A stretch of DNA of 64,000 bases from Balanoglossus misakiensis (lineage: Eukaryota > Hemichordata), in contig CM082576.2 of the NCBI GenBank assembly GCA_040954595.2, positions 17,298,001 through 17,362,000 on the forward strand, in the 5' to 3' direction. Below the pieces are notes generated by a model that was not told the origin of the DNA, ran no database searches, and was given only the letters and a program-made list of their open reading frames with translations. The translations under genes and the position numbers were made by a program. The stretch's first letter is position 1; the number at the start of each line of letters is the position of its first letter. Positions 14,501-24,500 of the stretch are shown one piece after another.

Positions 14501-17500
14501 GTTCTAGCGCAGTCTTATCCGCCGCAGCGGCCGGAAAATCAAGAATGACGGGTATCTGATCGATCCTAGCCCGGAGACGCGGGCTTTACACGGGCTTTGG
14601 TCTAGGGGAAAAGGAACGCCCGGGGACAGTCTGTACGCACCGAATTCTGTGCGCAGAACGACACGGGTGGTAAATCTTGTGTGTAAGCTAATTGGTCACT
14701 CAATGTAACAATGTGTAAACCAGATGACATCATCGCATTCTAAATAAGGAAATAGAGGTGGAGTCACCAAGTATGTTATCATACCCAAGCTATGTTAATT
14801 ATATCATCCAACCACTGGCGCCCGTCAACATTTGATAGATCACTCGTTATCCATTCGTTACTAAGCGACCCTGATCGTTGCCAGGGCTACTATCTTTCCG
14901 CTCAGCAGGAAGTTAGTCCACTGTCCCCGGGCGTTGTATTCTAGATTCTAGATCAACGCCCGCGTCTCCGGGCTAGATCGATCCTTGTCTACCTAATCAT
15001 CGAAGTTTGGCAACTTGTAAGATCGTCCGGCCGCCGGGTCTACTCGATGTGATGTCGATCGACGCAATATTTGTTAAGGCCTACTGGTTGCGAATCGCGC
15101 ATGGGAGGGCTCTATTTGTTCATGATCATATCCCGAAAACGAAAAATTAAACCATGGTCAATGCGAATACGAAAGTTACTAAAAAATACAACACGGTTAC
15201 TTAAATAGCTGAAGATAAAAGACAACTCACGAAAACGAAAAAATGAAAAGAAAACACGAAATTAGGGCCACCATGGCCCTAGTATAACTTTAAGCTTACG
15301 TAAACAACAAACGAACATACTTTATTGACATATATGAAAGATAAACAAAAAAATGAATTTTCGATAAGAGTACGTCAGACGGGACGAATTAACAGAAAAG
15401 AGTGATTTGTAAGACTGACGGGAAATGCACAGAAATTCCTCGTCTGTTCTGGAATAATTCGCGAAGGCTTGATCCCAGTTTAGAAGCAAAACCGGACCAA
15501 TGGAATATTATGCCTGATCGGATGCTGGAAATATTCTATATAGCGATACCGATGTCGATTAGTCGGTATCGTGAGTTTTTAGCGTTGTGCCGTAGTCCAC
15601 CGAATAAAATTCATATAGGGACCTACTGCTTTTTAATGATCGAAATTCCACAAACCTTGGAAATGAAGATAAATCAAAGAAAAGAACATTTTACAGCCGA
15701 AGAAGTCGGAAAATGGCCTTAAAAGCTTAAACGGGCAAAAGATGCTGGTATGAGCAGAATCCCAAAATGACACTACATGTACATACTATTTCAGAGTTAC
15801 ATCATTTATTTCAACAATGTTTTGATTCGGATACGCAGTAAGTACGTTAAGTTTATTGTTGAGCCACGGCTGATATCATAGTCGAAGTGATGTCTATCAG
15901 AAGACATAACAACTGAGGATTTCGATAGGTGGATCAATGAGACTGAGAACTTATTGATAAATTATCCGGATATTAGGCCGAGTTAGTGTAGAACTCACCT
16001 TCGAGCTGAGACTTCTTGCCGACATTACATTCAATGAATATGACTTTACCAGCGCCGTATTTCTTGTTCAGTTCTTCAACTGTAGGCTCGCCTTTACCGA
16101 CGTCAACATCAACTATTGAAACACCCTAATTAAAGGTATAGAATAATTTCGGTCAGACACGTCCACACAAAAGATTGTGGCTTCACAGGTTTCTTACATC
16201 AAGAAAGTTCGTAATTGAAGATTTTCGGCAGTAAGCTTATACACACTACATTGCAATAAACAATATTTGAATAAGTCGCGGGTATAATGAAATAAACTGA
16301 ACAACAGAAATCATGATAAACAAATAAAGTATTGCTGTATATAATATATAACGGAAAATTTTCGCGACAGTAAATTTTCGTGATATCAAAAGAGGCAACT
16401 GTTAAGCGACGATTAATTTTCGCGTTCTCGTATTTCACTGCATCGTTGTCTCCGAAAAACATTTTTACGCGACTTTTTATTTTCGCGCGTGTTTTTTGGC
16501 TCTCGCGTAGTTCGCGAAAATTTCCCGTTTTACAGTAGGCTATAGGCAAGAATGATGACAGGGTCATAGTTCAGTTTCACCAAAGCTTCATCTGTCGACG
16601 TCATAACTGTAATTGTAGACGAATGTGGTGATGACCTCATGGCATTTACAATAGCCTGCCTACTTCTTCCACCGAGTCGACATAAAATCTGGGTCAAAGC
16701 AGTCGTATAGTACGCGCCGCACACAATGAACACATTGGTTCTCATAAAAGCATTCTCTGTTCTTATGCATTCTTCCATGGGGGCACTAATTCATTGTCCG
16801 TATGATATATCGTCAGGGTAGGTAAAATTTGGTGCACCTTGTGTACAAAGGTAAAAAAAATCTTGTCAGAAATGACCTCTTAGTCTTTACTGGGTTTCTC
16901 ATTTCAACTAACACAGTTCACCAAAGTTGCGAAGCTCAGTTATTCGTAATAAATTATGTATCTTATGATGTTGAACATATAAACTAAAACACAATGTTTT
17001 GAAAATAGTTTAAATGGGTGCCCACGGGTCAAATGAAATTTCAAATATATTTTAAAATATGATAAATACATAAATAAGTATTGCCCTGTGCATGGAATAA
17101 TAAAAGGGTCTTATTTCAGTTGCACCAAAACTTTATCGGTCATAAATCTTATTGTCGAAGAATGTGACCCTATGGCAATTACAACTTCACAGCCTTTCTG
17201 CCGACATTGGCAGGCACAGAAAGTGGGTCAAAGCAGACACACACAATATCACATTGATTCTCATAAGGCATTCTCTGTTCGTATGCATTCTTTCACGGTC
17301 CATATATCATCAACAGGTAAATGTTGGTGCACTTTGGCCCACTAAAGGCGCCACGTCACCAACCTCCGAGGGTGCTACTCAGAAGAATTCAAGTTAAAAC
17401 TGTCTCAGAGCCGAGCCCTATGTCAATAATACTTTGTTTAAAAATAGCACATTCACGCCAGTTGACGAAAGAATGTGACACTCTCGCCAGCAATCACTAA

Positions 17501-19414
17501 AATGCGCGAATTTGGGAATATACACTTAACAGACAACAGTTGATTCTATTGCACGGGCATATGTCTGGTTTACTGAGTATGACCTTCATCGAGGTCATAC
17601 ATACCGGTATATCCGAAACCTTCGAGAAATACGCCGGTATAGATTTTATCTGTACTAGAATCAAACGGCCGACAGTAGTGGGCTGTTTTAGTGAATAAGC
17701 GATGTACGTCAACTGTGTACTTTGGCCCAATGCAAATACAAGGATTTCTGCAGCCATCCTCGAGGAAACTGAGTTGCACCGGTTTTCCGCACAACCGTCT
17801 TCCCAGATTCCAGAATGCCTTTTCACCGAGTATTCCGTGAAACTGTTTCTATTTTTATGTATCTTGTTGAAGTTCATCGTATTTACCATAAAGCATAAAG
17901 GACGTCCTTGAAATGCTGTATGTCATATGCTCTCTAAATTGGGTTAAATTGCTTTTAGGCCTATATCCACACCCATAACTGCCACTGGGTTACGTGCAGC
18001 AAAGTTGATGATGTCGTTTGGAAGTTATGGTCGTTGATTTTCATGATTTGATCGTAATTGTCTTGATTATTAAATTAATTAATTAATCAAAATCTATCTG
18101 TATGTCAGAAAGAGAATACCAGTGACACTTAACAAATTTAGCTGCATGTTTAAATTTTAAAATTTAGTTCTTTCATCTTTATTGTGTGTTTTCCCGAAAC
18201 AAAGGTCTAATTTAATTGCCTTCGTATCCCCGGGGACGTATCGTAGTGACCTTGTGACCATTAAAACGACCATCGTTTCCAATATAGCTGCAACATTTAG
18301 TACAATTGTATCTACTCGACTAGAGGACAACACAACACAACAATCTAATAGACGGTCACCCAATAGGTCGAGTGACACTACAATGCAATACGGAACATCG
18401 TATCCGTTTCATATTTGTCCTTGTATGAACCTTCGCGTGTGCATATACCGGTACATACACACAGATGACAAGTAGACACGGCCTCGTGATGTGGTGTGGT
18501 CAGGCTGACTAGTCCCGATAGGACAGCGTCAACTACCAACAATAGTAGAGCCGTACAAATTTTAAAAGTCAACTTGGTGGAAAAGTTTATTCTTTGGCAT
18601 TTTCTATACTTGGTTAAATCAATATCATGTTTGAACAGATAATATGTGGCCAGACACAGGCAATCCAGTTTTGGCCTGACTAGCTGAGCCCTTTGTAATA
18701 ACAGGTCTGTTAATTCCGGCGCCGGGAACACACGCATAAAGTTGGTATATGCCTCTGAAGGCTAATATAGAAGGGGTCAAAGTTAACTCTTTTATTTTTA
18801 TTTTTCGCAAATCTACCGAATTCATCTCTTTGATTCTCTTATTGCTTTATTTCAATAATTTTCACAAAGATAACGAAATCTGTCAAGTACTCTCAAAACA
18901 TGGAAAAAAATTGGATTGAAATCTCTCCACGTCCGCTGGGTTCTTGGCCGCCATAACAGAGGTCAATGAGTGCTGAAATTTCCCAGCATGCTTTGCGGTG
19001 TTTTGATAATGGGAATCGCGCTCAGTCCGAAGACTGTCACTTCATGGAGCCTGTGGCCCGACAAGGTGAACAATGTCCAAAACTGCAGCTCTAAATCAGC
19101 CTATTCACAAACCAAGGTCAGTTCAGTGTCTAACACTGAATGTCATTCAGTAGAAACTAGTCATATACAACTAGCTATACTAAACTAGTTGTGCTTCACT
19201 TTGCTACATTTTATAATGTACCTGAAAGGGTAGTGAAAGGCCAGTATTAAAATGTTGGGGGTGACCAGTGCCCCGATACATGATCTTATTTTAGAAGGAA
19301 GTACCTACAATTTACCTTTGCGCCTTTTTGCAACAGTTTTTCGACAACTGCAAGTCCAATACTTTGCGCGGCAGCAGCCCCAGTGACCAGTGCGACTTTC
19401 CCCTTAATGTCCAT
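82..19414 (-). CDS. HPGD: 15-hydroxyprostaglandin dehydrogenase-like (SDR family), 3' exon missing
   Basis: Cytosolic NAD+-dependent short-chain dehydrogenase that in animals oxidises the 15-hydroxyl of prostaglandins and related lipids. Six exons joined by GT-AG introns with matching phases: 19414-19316 (start ATG), 16125-15999, 8474-8368, 8057-7961, 821-745 and 233-82. Seen in order: N-terminal GKVALVTGA dinucleotide-binding strand, D of the SIVDVD strand, SNNAG, catalytic Ser in NTSSFAG, the YAATK catalytic Tyr/Lys pair, and the CPGMVNT segment. These match human HPGD exon by exon. Exon 6 ends in phase 2 at a GTAAGT donor (81-76), so the C-terminal ~45 residues lie beyond base 1; reading through would give a false stop at 78. 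Oddity: the glycine-rich loop reads [10 protein letters not shown], two residues longer than the usual TGxxxGIG and with Ser replacing a Gly. Introns 2 and 4 are filled by transposons. Family assignment is firm; the exact substrate is inferred. Confidence 0.9.
234..744. other. HPGD intron 5, no other feature
   Basis: AT-rich intron between exons 5 and 6 with a CTTACAG acceptor. An open frame at 339-563 on the plus strand shows no recognisable domain and is taken as chance. Confidence 0.5.
1238..1854 (-). repeat. 3' LTR of the gypsy element, full length
   Basis: 617 bp with TG...CA ends on either strand (minus strand starts TGTAGGGTAT and ends GAGTGTAACA). A minus-strand AATAAA lies just upstream of a TA-rich stretch near 1277-1310. 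Bases 1490-1854 match 7244-7608. Confidence 0.88.
1855..1865 (-). other. polypurine tract
   Basis: Minus strand CAGGGGGAGAG directly precedes the 3' LTR. This is the expected position and composition of a plus-strand DNA synthesis primer in LTR retroelements. Confidence 0.8.
2059..7056 (-). CDS. pol: gypsy pol polyprotein: MYND finger, protease, RT, RNase H, integrase
   Basis: Retrotransposon polyprotein. The first in-frame ATG is at 6864, but the frame is open further upstream, where about 6980-6868 encodes a MYND-type zinc finger ([24 protein letters not shown]). Residues counted from the ATG: protease DTGS at 59-62; RT with FSVLD (motif A) and YLDD at 540-543; RNase H with HTDAS near 720; integrase with H-x4-H and a Cys pair, then core D (SIDFLHLE) near 1050, D (HHDQGGEFE) and E (GSCERMNR) near 1148. 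The C-terminal tail carries three copies of an ADDTSAEA-like repeat (plus strand 2396-2459). Translation probably enters by a -1 frameshift from the gag frame rather than at the ATG. Unusual: GSCERMNR in place of the commoner GQVERFNR, and CVC instead of CxxC in the integrase finger. Confidence 0.92.
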   Translation of the reverse strand, partial: GKREKAGPRGQGITSQDTIESHHCNHCQKDDVTSFQQCSACHAGTYCSKDCQKAHWEKHRVYCNMIQQVEAQEDRKDSQRSSVKMSFPCHLTPARQEKLMKLVGKKCLVWCNIEGEKYQALWDTGSQVSVITHGWKLKNLSDVPLRPIEELLGMSTKLNLTAMNGTDIPYSGWVEVDFQLISDGENQRQLKVPVLVSRGQPTETDYPIISYNVIEEVCRDYSTGVPGQIPNTALINVITAALPTIPEKDVKAVVNLIQDNSEDDHHYLVKVGRSGVRIPAGGTVEVKCSVHTGPITEERPVVFEPNVEHTWPDGLEVLEQFTKLSRGSSHRVTIPVHNTTKHDLVLRNRTVLGTIQMVRSFTPLEVREVEKQAEVNSLHSEMTSKPRGDENKMPAPEETWEPPVDLSSLTESQQKVVRQMLRDEAGAFAKTDTDIGCIDDLKLRIDLTDQEPVQRSYRSIPRPLYQEVKEYLEDLIDQGWITKSKSSYSSPVVCVRKKDGSLRLCIDYRELNKKTKPDRQPIPRIQDILDGLGGNTWFSVLDQGKAYHQGFMSEESKPLTAFVTPWGLYEWVRIPFGLANAPPAFQRHMEECLDGLSYVICIPYLDDILIYSKTFEEHVENIRKVLKRLQQHGIKLKPKKCDLFKRKVRYLGKIVSADGYRVDPADTAAVVALKERKPTNVGELRKLLGFLGYYRQYIKDFSRIARPLYDLMTSSTASIENTAKKKSKSVKKQKTMTGQVHSRQPITWTDDHQVIVDQLIEHLIKAPVMAYPDYSQPLILHTDASHDGLGAVLYQYQDDKLRVIGYGSRTLTPAEKNYHLHSGKLEFLALKWAVTEKFRDYLSYVPSFTVYTDNNPLTYVLTTAKLNATGHRWVAELADFNFTIKYRPGKINIDADVLSRLPLDVEKFMDECSEEYSKDVIEATVNSANAMEVGKATWLTAVTTNPTVLDENIGIFSPAVQPVQSFSTEEIRKAQQEDPAISRLMAYRNRGRRPTREERRGEPHETTVLMREWHYLVIGEDGVLRRKTTTRSQLILPMKYRQLVYKELHEEMGHLGVERVVTLARDRFYWPHMQRDIEQYITKQCVCIKQKRPNFNTRAPLTNIVTTSPFELVSIDFLHLEKSSGGYEYILVIIDHFTRFAQAYPTRNKSGKTVADKIFNDFIPRFGFPARIHHDQGGEFENHMFRRLQQLGGINASRTTPYHPQGNGSCERMNRTLLAMLRTLPEKEKSNWKDHVNKVVHAFNCTRNEATGYSPFYLLFGRTPRLPIDILFDLHPKSQPCSYQNYVDKWHKGMKEAYDLVAESAKKSAARGKVYYDQKQRSTVLLPGDRVLVRNLTERGGPGKLRSYWEQKIHVVTRRKGEDSPVYEIKPERGEGRKRVLHRNLLLPCDDLPMEAESTPAITPVTTSRNTRKRNKTPLTEPDCDPDLQDDESSSDDEDGYFYRPIIQRQWTEDRQHQRRHNQQVGAEKSSLNPLAEQFEARNTPSSPETDITPVSELIPDTELIHDTNSETAEDVSTTTPVPGDIVPENDVAAADDTSAEAADDTSAEAADDISAEENVEITEQLQPPEGLPDNAEMEAQPRRYPTRDRHPPATLTYTLPGQSEYQRINPVINAAMVAPILQTPTHPVPLWNTPYVPLQPVMYPLPATFWNNQQYMQQQRGVMC
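7017..7247 (-). pseudogene. gag: gag 3' remnant with CCHC zinc knuckle
   Basis: Open frame containing [14 protein letters not shown], an exact C-x2-C-x4-H-x4-C nucleocapsid knuckle, preceded by a second Cys-rich stretch ([15 protein letters not shown]). It runs directly into LTR sequence at 7244, so matrix and capsid regions are gone. The frame ends at TAA 7019-7017, overlapping pol, which lies in the -1 frame. Confidence 0.85.
7050..7056 (-). promoter_or_regulatory. -1 ribosomal frameshift heptamer GGGAAAC
   Basis: Minus strand GGGAAAC is read G-GGA-AAC in the gag frame (codon start at 7055; 7247 minus 192). Slipping back one base gives GGG-AAA, exactly the pol frame (7056 minus 6864 is 192). 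It sits inside the short overlap between the last upstream pol-frame stop and the gag stop. It fits the X-XXY-YYZ rule for -1 frameshift sites. Function is inferred; no downstream RNA structure was modelled. Confidence 0.65.
7244..7608 (-). repeat. 5' LTR, truncated to 365 bp
   Basis: Near-identical to 1490-1854 (one difference seen: catttacg here, catttagg there). Its inner 252 bp are missing; homology stops at CCAAATACAG, where gag sequence begins. Confidence 0.88.
8513..8570. repeat. TCTA/TCTG tetranucleotide microsatellite
   Basis: Runs of tatc then tctg units, 40 bp upstream of the HPGD exon 3 acceptor in gene direction. Confidence 0.9.
8949..10346 (+). mobile_element. Helentron/HINE-like repeat, copy 1
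   Basis: Starts TATAGCTGCAAGCAGC followed by GGGCCCAAGC. Contains three ~237-bp internal repeats (phase marker CTGCTCTGGATGCC at about 9014, 9250 and 9490), then a unique ~650-bp region ending in an A/G-rich tail where copy 2 begins. No coding capacity. Class assigned from architecture only. Confidence 0.6.
10347..11564 (+). mobile_element. Helentron/HINE-like repeat, copy 2
   Basis: Same start and body as copy 1 but only two internal ~240-bp repeats. Ends with an AGAAGAAAAAG-type tail and a perfect hairpin (GGGCCCAAGC, loop CTGCTG, then the complement) followed by CCCTAAA. Confidence 0.6.
11565..13027 (+). mobile_element. Helentron/HINE-like repeat, copy 3
   Basis: More diverged copy with three full and one partial internal repeat, an A20 tract, and two successive terminal hairpins (12946-12975 and 12998-13025), the last ending CTAA. 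Confidence 0.6.
13028..14557. other. HPGD intron 2, no recognised element
   Basis: Unique-looking intronic DNA. Short open frames at 13838-14059 and 14095-14301 have no recognisable motif. Confidence 0.4.
14567..14975. mobile_element. TAGCCCGGAG TIR element, short copy (HPGD intron 2)
   Basis: Begins TAGCCCGGAG and ends CTCCGGGCTA, flanked by an exact 9-bp duplication GATCGATCC (14558-14566 and 14976-14984). The body matches, in reverse orientation, the elements at 50780 and 55546, including the conserved block around the TGACATCATCGCATT-like stretch. Non-coding, non-autonomous. Confidence 0.9.
14985..15998. other. HPGD intron 2, remainder
   Basis: A/T-rich DNA with a 106-codon plus-strand frame (15402-15722) that matches no family I recognise. 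No splice context supports it. Confidence 0.35.
16335..16530. repeat. CGCGAAAATTT-ended repeat
   Basis: Imperfect inverted ends: cggaaaattttcgcga near 16351 and tcgcgaaaatttcccg near 16513, with several further TTTTCGCG-type motifs inside. Looks like a small non-autonomous element in HPGD intron 1. Confidence 0.45.
16557..17340. repeat. diverged ~250-bp tandem duplication
   Basis: 16557-16850 and 17104-17340 share an ordered series of blocks (agggtc, caccaaa, cttcatc/ctttatc, gaatgtg, gggtcaaagcag, cattctctgttc, atgcattct, ggtgcac). Spacing is about 540 bp. Both copies lie in HPGD intron 1; no coding signal found. Confidence 0.6.
17341..19315. other. HPGD intron 1, remainder
   Basis: No gene or element recognised. 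Several short open frames (17497-17889, 18378-18737) lack motifs. Confidence 0.4.
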
Positions 19415-21555
19415 GGTTTCTTGCGGCAGATGTTTGATGGCAACTCTCTAAAAGGTGTTGGAGATCGAGATCTGGAACTTGTCAACCACAACGTGTAAGC
19501 TGATACTTGTACTTTGATCGATAGACAAGTATGGCACACTGATAAGGTCCGGCGCCCTCAACAGCGCCAGGGTCATTTAAGGTGACACACACAAGAGTGA
19601 CCTTATTACTCATGTGAACGTGAGCGAAATTTTGTGAGATCTATAAATGGTGTAGATCAGACAAAAAGCGATTTGAATGATGATTGCTTAAATCGTTTAT
19701 ACATGTAAACTTATGTTGGATACGGATATTTTATGTCACTATATTTCAATGGAATCGAACTTGCATACAAAACAAAGTACTTAACAAACATGCTGTTGTG
19801 TTATCAATTTCACTTTAGAGTATACTTCTATGACAATTTTATGAATTTGAAGTGCCACTCTGGCACACCTAGTACCTGCAATGAGCACCGCTAAAATATG
19901 TTAACAATAGGCCTAAAGCTGGTCACTTGGCTCAAAATAACTTCAATCCTCACTATTTAGACCCAGACCAATATTGACTCTAGTCTAGCACATGCAGATC
20001 CCAAATTTGTCCAACCCACTCTGTCCCATAATAACTGAAAACTCCCCTATGCTGCTCACTCATTGACGCACCTGTCAGATGGAATCAACAATACATATGT
20101 ACTACTATACTGGGACTGTGGTCAAGTTCAGGCCTTGTGGTCACATCTGTCTCTGCTGGCTCCAAATTACACAGAAGCACTGACATGGGGATGTTTTGTG
20201 ACAGCTGGGTGAGACAAAATAACCCAGCCACTCTGTTAATATTAAAGTTTACTTTTAATGAATATAAAACCTTTATACCTGGTCATCATTGCTGGGGTAC
20301 AATCAGGCATTTTGACCAGCTGTAGTTAATATTTACATCATAAAACTTGCTCTGATGAAAAGGTTTCTCAAATAAAACAGTTTATAATACAAGCTTGAAG
20401 TTCTTCTGGATAAAAAGACGTAAACAGCACAAGTCAGTTAAGTTTATGGCGGGATTTCAACAAATCACTCCATCATCCAACTAGAAAAGTAACAAAGTAT
20501 GTAAAGGACTCGCTAAGCTCTTTTGGGACAAAGTATTAACCCAGAAAAAAAATTGTGTTTAAACAAATGATTCACAAATCAACAGATCAAATGATTCACT
20601 GCTCACAAACATTACCTTTTAATCTCTCGAACCAGGTGTATCAACATATAAATCTTAGGTTTATACAAATCACAATGCAAACCCACACAAAAGCCAAAAA
20701 TCTGAAGATTGTCATCTCTGGTTTTGAAGCCACCATCCTTTCAGAAAAAACTGTAATGATGATTTCTCTTGTAGCTGCTGACTTTAAGGGAAGCGGCCGT
20801 CGTGCCGCATGGGTGTCCCCCCTGATGAGAATATGTTCTCCCATACCAGCGCAAACCCCACTGCAGTCGCCACGACCTACTAGGATCTTCAATTGCTGTC
20901 ATGGCCCCATCTACGCTACGGTTGGCTGCTTCGTCCATTCTAAAAATCTAATTTCAGGGATTAGTGGGTGAATTCTAATGTTTATCAACAAACAAACTCG
21001 GCATGACGACCCCTTCATTTTAAAAATGTCAAAGCGGAGAGTGCAAATCTCATTTGTTCATTGGAATGTGCACTTGGCAGGAAAGCAACTTGCTACATGG
21101 CTACCAAGATTCGTGTGTAGGATGTTGTCTGGTATACTTAGAAGACCAGTGGTAATGGTTGTAAAACCACGTTACAACAGAGCCTATTTACAGTAACTTT
21201 ACTTTGGAATTTTGACATTGCAAAGCACTATTGAACACTATTCACTATTGCTGTGGAGTTTGGCGCTATATAAATCGCTTTGATTGATTGAGTGATGTCT
21301 CATTGTCCTGTACACAGCAGATAAAAATATAGTATTTGGTAAAATGAGTTTTAAAGTTTTAATTTTGGTACCTTGTGAAGTTTTAAAAGGCATTTTGAAA
21401 ACAAAAATAAGCAGAATTGAGGGTTTCCCCATAAAAGTATTCATAAAACACTCTTTTTTGGTTTTAACAGCGAACCTCAGAAAGAAAGAAAACTTCACCA
21501 AGAAACAAGGTCACAAATACTGCACTATTATATACTGCAATATCGACAGAGTCGG
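19415..21555. other. region between HPGD start and FBXO22 stop
   Basis: Contains the HPGD 5' region and presumably the FBXO22 3' UTR. Minus-strand frames at 20641-20938 read protein-like over ~60 residues in two frames but match nothing I recognise, and no splice sites tie them to FBXO22. Confidence 0.35.
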
Positions 21556-24500
21556 CTACTCAAAAGACAGCATACAAAACACTGATGTGTACGCGTGCAT
21601 CAGTTCAAACTTGGGATCCATGTTGCCCACGCAATGGCCACACTTCAAACGTTCGCATCCAATTTCACCATTCCCAAAGAATCCAAAAAGTGGCGTCTTG
21701 GGAAAGACACTCTTGAATGCCATGCTCTCCACATTATGTTCATTGTAGTAGTAATGTCCTCGTCCAATGCAGGCAAACATGAAGGCGATGCTCTTGTTCT
21801 CGTTGAGGCCCACTCGTTTCAGTTTTTGAATCTCTGTCTTGGCGTGATCTGGTTTGCTTACTTTGGAATCCAGAAGGATAGATGCAGCTTTCACATTTGG
21901 ACCCGAGAATCCGATACCCAAAATTCCCGTCTTCCTCTCTTCCCTACAAATGCAACAAAAAGATTGTATTGTTAGCAGCTTCAAAAATTTTAATGTAATC
22001 AGTTAAAATAATGTCTGATTACTTGCTCTAAACATGAATTTTTTTTTAAAAAGGTCCCCAGTGGTGCAACAACTTGAAATGGAACTCTTCCTTAAATATC
22101 AGAACTTGATTGACACAATTACTTCATTCTTTTAACGTTGGGTTGGAACAAATAATATCCTTGCGTGAAAGTACAGTAACTTTGAAGTAGTTCACCACTT
22201 GGAGTTTGGTTTTTACCAATACTTTTGTGATATGGACAATAAGAACTTTGGGGGCCTGCACTCTGGTCAATCACTCAGTATATTGCTACAGCTGTACAGT
22301 CTATGCTTCATGCACTCATCACTCCCGGAGTGTGGATATGAAATATGAGGTATGACACAACCACAAAGCAACCTTTAAACCTTTAGGTCTTAAACTCATG
22401 ACCCTTACCACCATTCTATATTTGATTGGCCGATTCACACTCTCTTTGGGGGAAGACACTAACTGAACCACAGAAGAGGGGGGGGGGGGGGAGGGGTTTG
22501 AGGTCAAACACTGCACGTGTTAATTACATTGCCCGTTAGTCCCAAGGAGACTAACTACATTTTTGTCGCAGATGTCAGGGCTCAAAATTAACATTTTACC
22601 TTGGTAGTCAGAGACTACCACATACCACATTATGTAAATTGGTAGTCAGCCATGCAATCTTGGGTAGTCACAATTTTTTTTGTACAGACATTGTACATGT
22701 AGTAAAATATTTTTTGAAATCAAAGGAGTTAAGTGTATTTTTTTCAGCAGCATGTGTACGCCTGTCAGTAATAGTGTTGACACATGTCAGTGCAATTTTC
22801 TGCCTATTCAATAGCACAGCTGAAATGGCTGCACCTACTGGTAGTCAGTGGTGACTACCAGTTACACACTGTAGTAGTCACTAAGTAGCAACTGGTAGTC
22901 AGTTGGCAAGTGACTACTGCAATTTCAAGCCCTGGATGTCACAGTTGAATGGATTAGTCACAACAGAATACCATTATCGACTGTGTATGGTAAACCTACC
23001 TTTCCAGAGTCCTGGGGGTCACAAGGTCATTAGCATATCCTCCCGCAATGACCACTGCCTGGTTCTTTCTCCTGAAGGCATCGTCCAGATAGTTAACAAC
23101 CTGTCCCATTGCTTGGAAAGCATATCTGTTGAAACCTATGAGTAGGATGCATTTCATGTCAGCATCTTCTGGAATTCCCATGGTGCTTAAAATGTTCTCC
23201 CGATGACAGCCTTGCACAAACTGCTTCTGTGAAATCTTCAGGGTATGGACGTTGACACCGTCCAACTTTGGCAGCAGAATGCAGACACAGCTTTCCTTTT
23301 GGTTTTCTGATTCCGATGTGTGTGACAGGTCTGGAGAAGTGCCTAGATTACAAAACAGATGATTGCTGGTCAGTTCTCATTACCAACATGATGAAATGAT
23401 CAACAAAGACTTGCAGCTGTGAAATCAAACTAGATGTGCAAGGGGAAAATCTCTGTATAAAGTTCAAATAAAATCAGTTATGACCTTTTAGATAAAATAC
23501 AAAGTACAAGATTCTATATTATTATTTTCACTATGATTTTGACACATTACAAATGTATATGGACCTTGCCCCCCAACCCCCCCCCCCCCCCAACCATCAG
23601 ACAGGCATTAAATACAATATAATGGGTTCTGTCATGATTTATACATAAGGTCACTTAGATAACCCCTGTGCACCTGCATACCAAACTTAAAGGCAATTGT
23701 GCATGCAGACTCCGAGAAGATTTTTGACCAAAACAGACAATTTCGCCCTAAAATACAATATTGCAGATTGTTATCAAAATTTGAACATCTCATTTAAATT
23801 ACACTCCGGGATCTGCAGACCAAATTTCAAAGTCATTGGCCAAGTGGTTTCAGAGATTTTTTTTACCAAAGTTCTTTCAGAGAAAAAAAGACAAGTGTTG
23901 ACAGACGCAATTCAATGACAGACACTCACCCTACCTGATAAGCTCCACGTCCCTGGCAGTGGAGCTAACAACAAAATTTCAAAAGTTCCTGTTTTTGCCT
24001 AAAGTAACCTTTTAAAGGGACCAAGTCTCTCTCTCGCTGCCCCTTTTTCATTAATCATGTTTGATACAAGACATTGTTTATGTTATTCTACATGTGGATA
24101 TATAGTGAATCAACGTTCGACCACATATAACTTCCATCCCACTTGTTGACACGAGAGTGAAAAACTCACCAAAATGAATAATCGGTGTTTATCATTTATT
24201 CATTTTGGCGAGATTTTTACTCTCATACCCTACAAACGGGTTGGAAGTTGTGTGTGGTCGAACGTTGATTCACTATGTATCCACATGTAGAATAACATAA
24301 AGTGTCTTGTATCAAACATAATTAATAAAGAATGGGCAACAAGAGAGAGGGAGACTTTGTCCCTTTAAGCATACTTACAAACAACTCCGGGTGTGTTGAA
24401 ACCAATCAGATGGCAATCTGCTGGTAAAGACTGGTGCAAATTGGATTCGATGCTATTGCCGGCTGAAGCACCATTTTCAGGAAATAAGGAATCTGCATCA

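Noticed and set aside
15402-15722. 106-codon plus-strand frame in HPGD intron 2
   Set aside because: No recognisable motif, no splice or promoter context; probably chance.
20641-20938. Overlapping protein-like frames below FBXO22
   Set aside because: Two frames look equally plausible, neither matches a family, and no splice junction connects them to FBXO22; likely 3' UTR.
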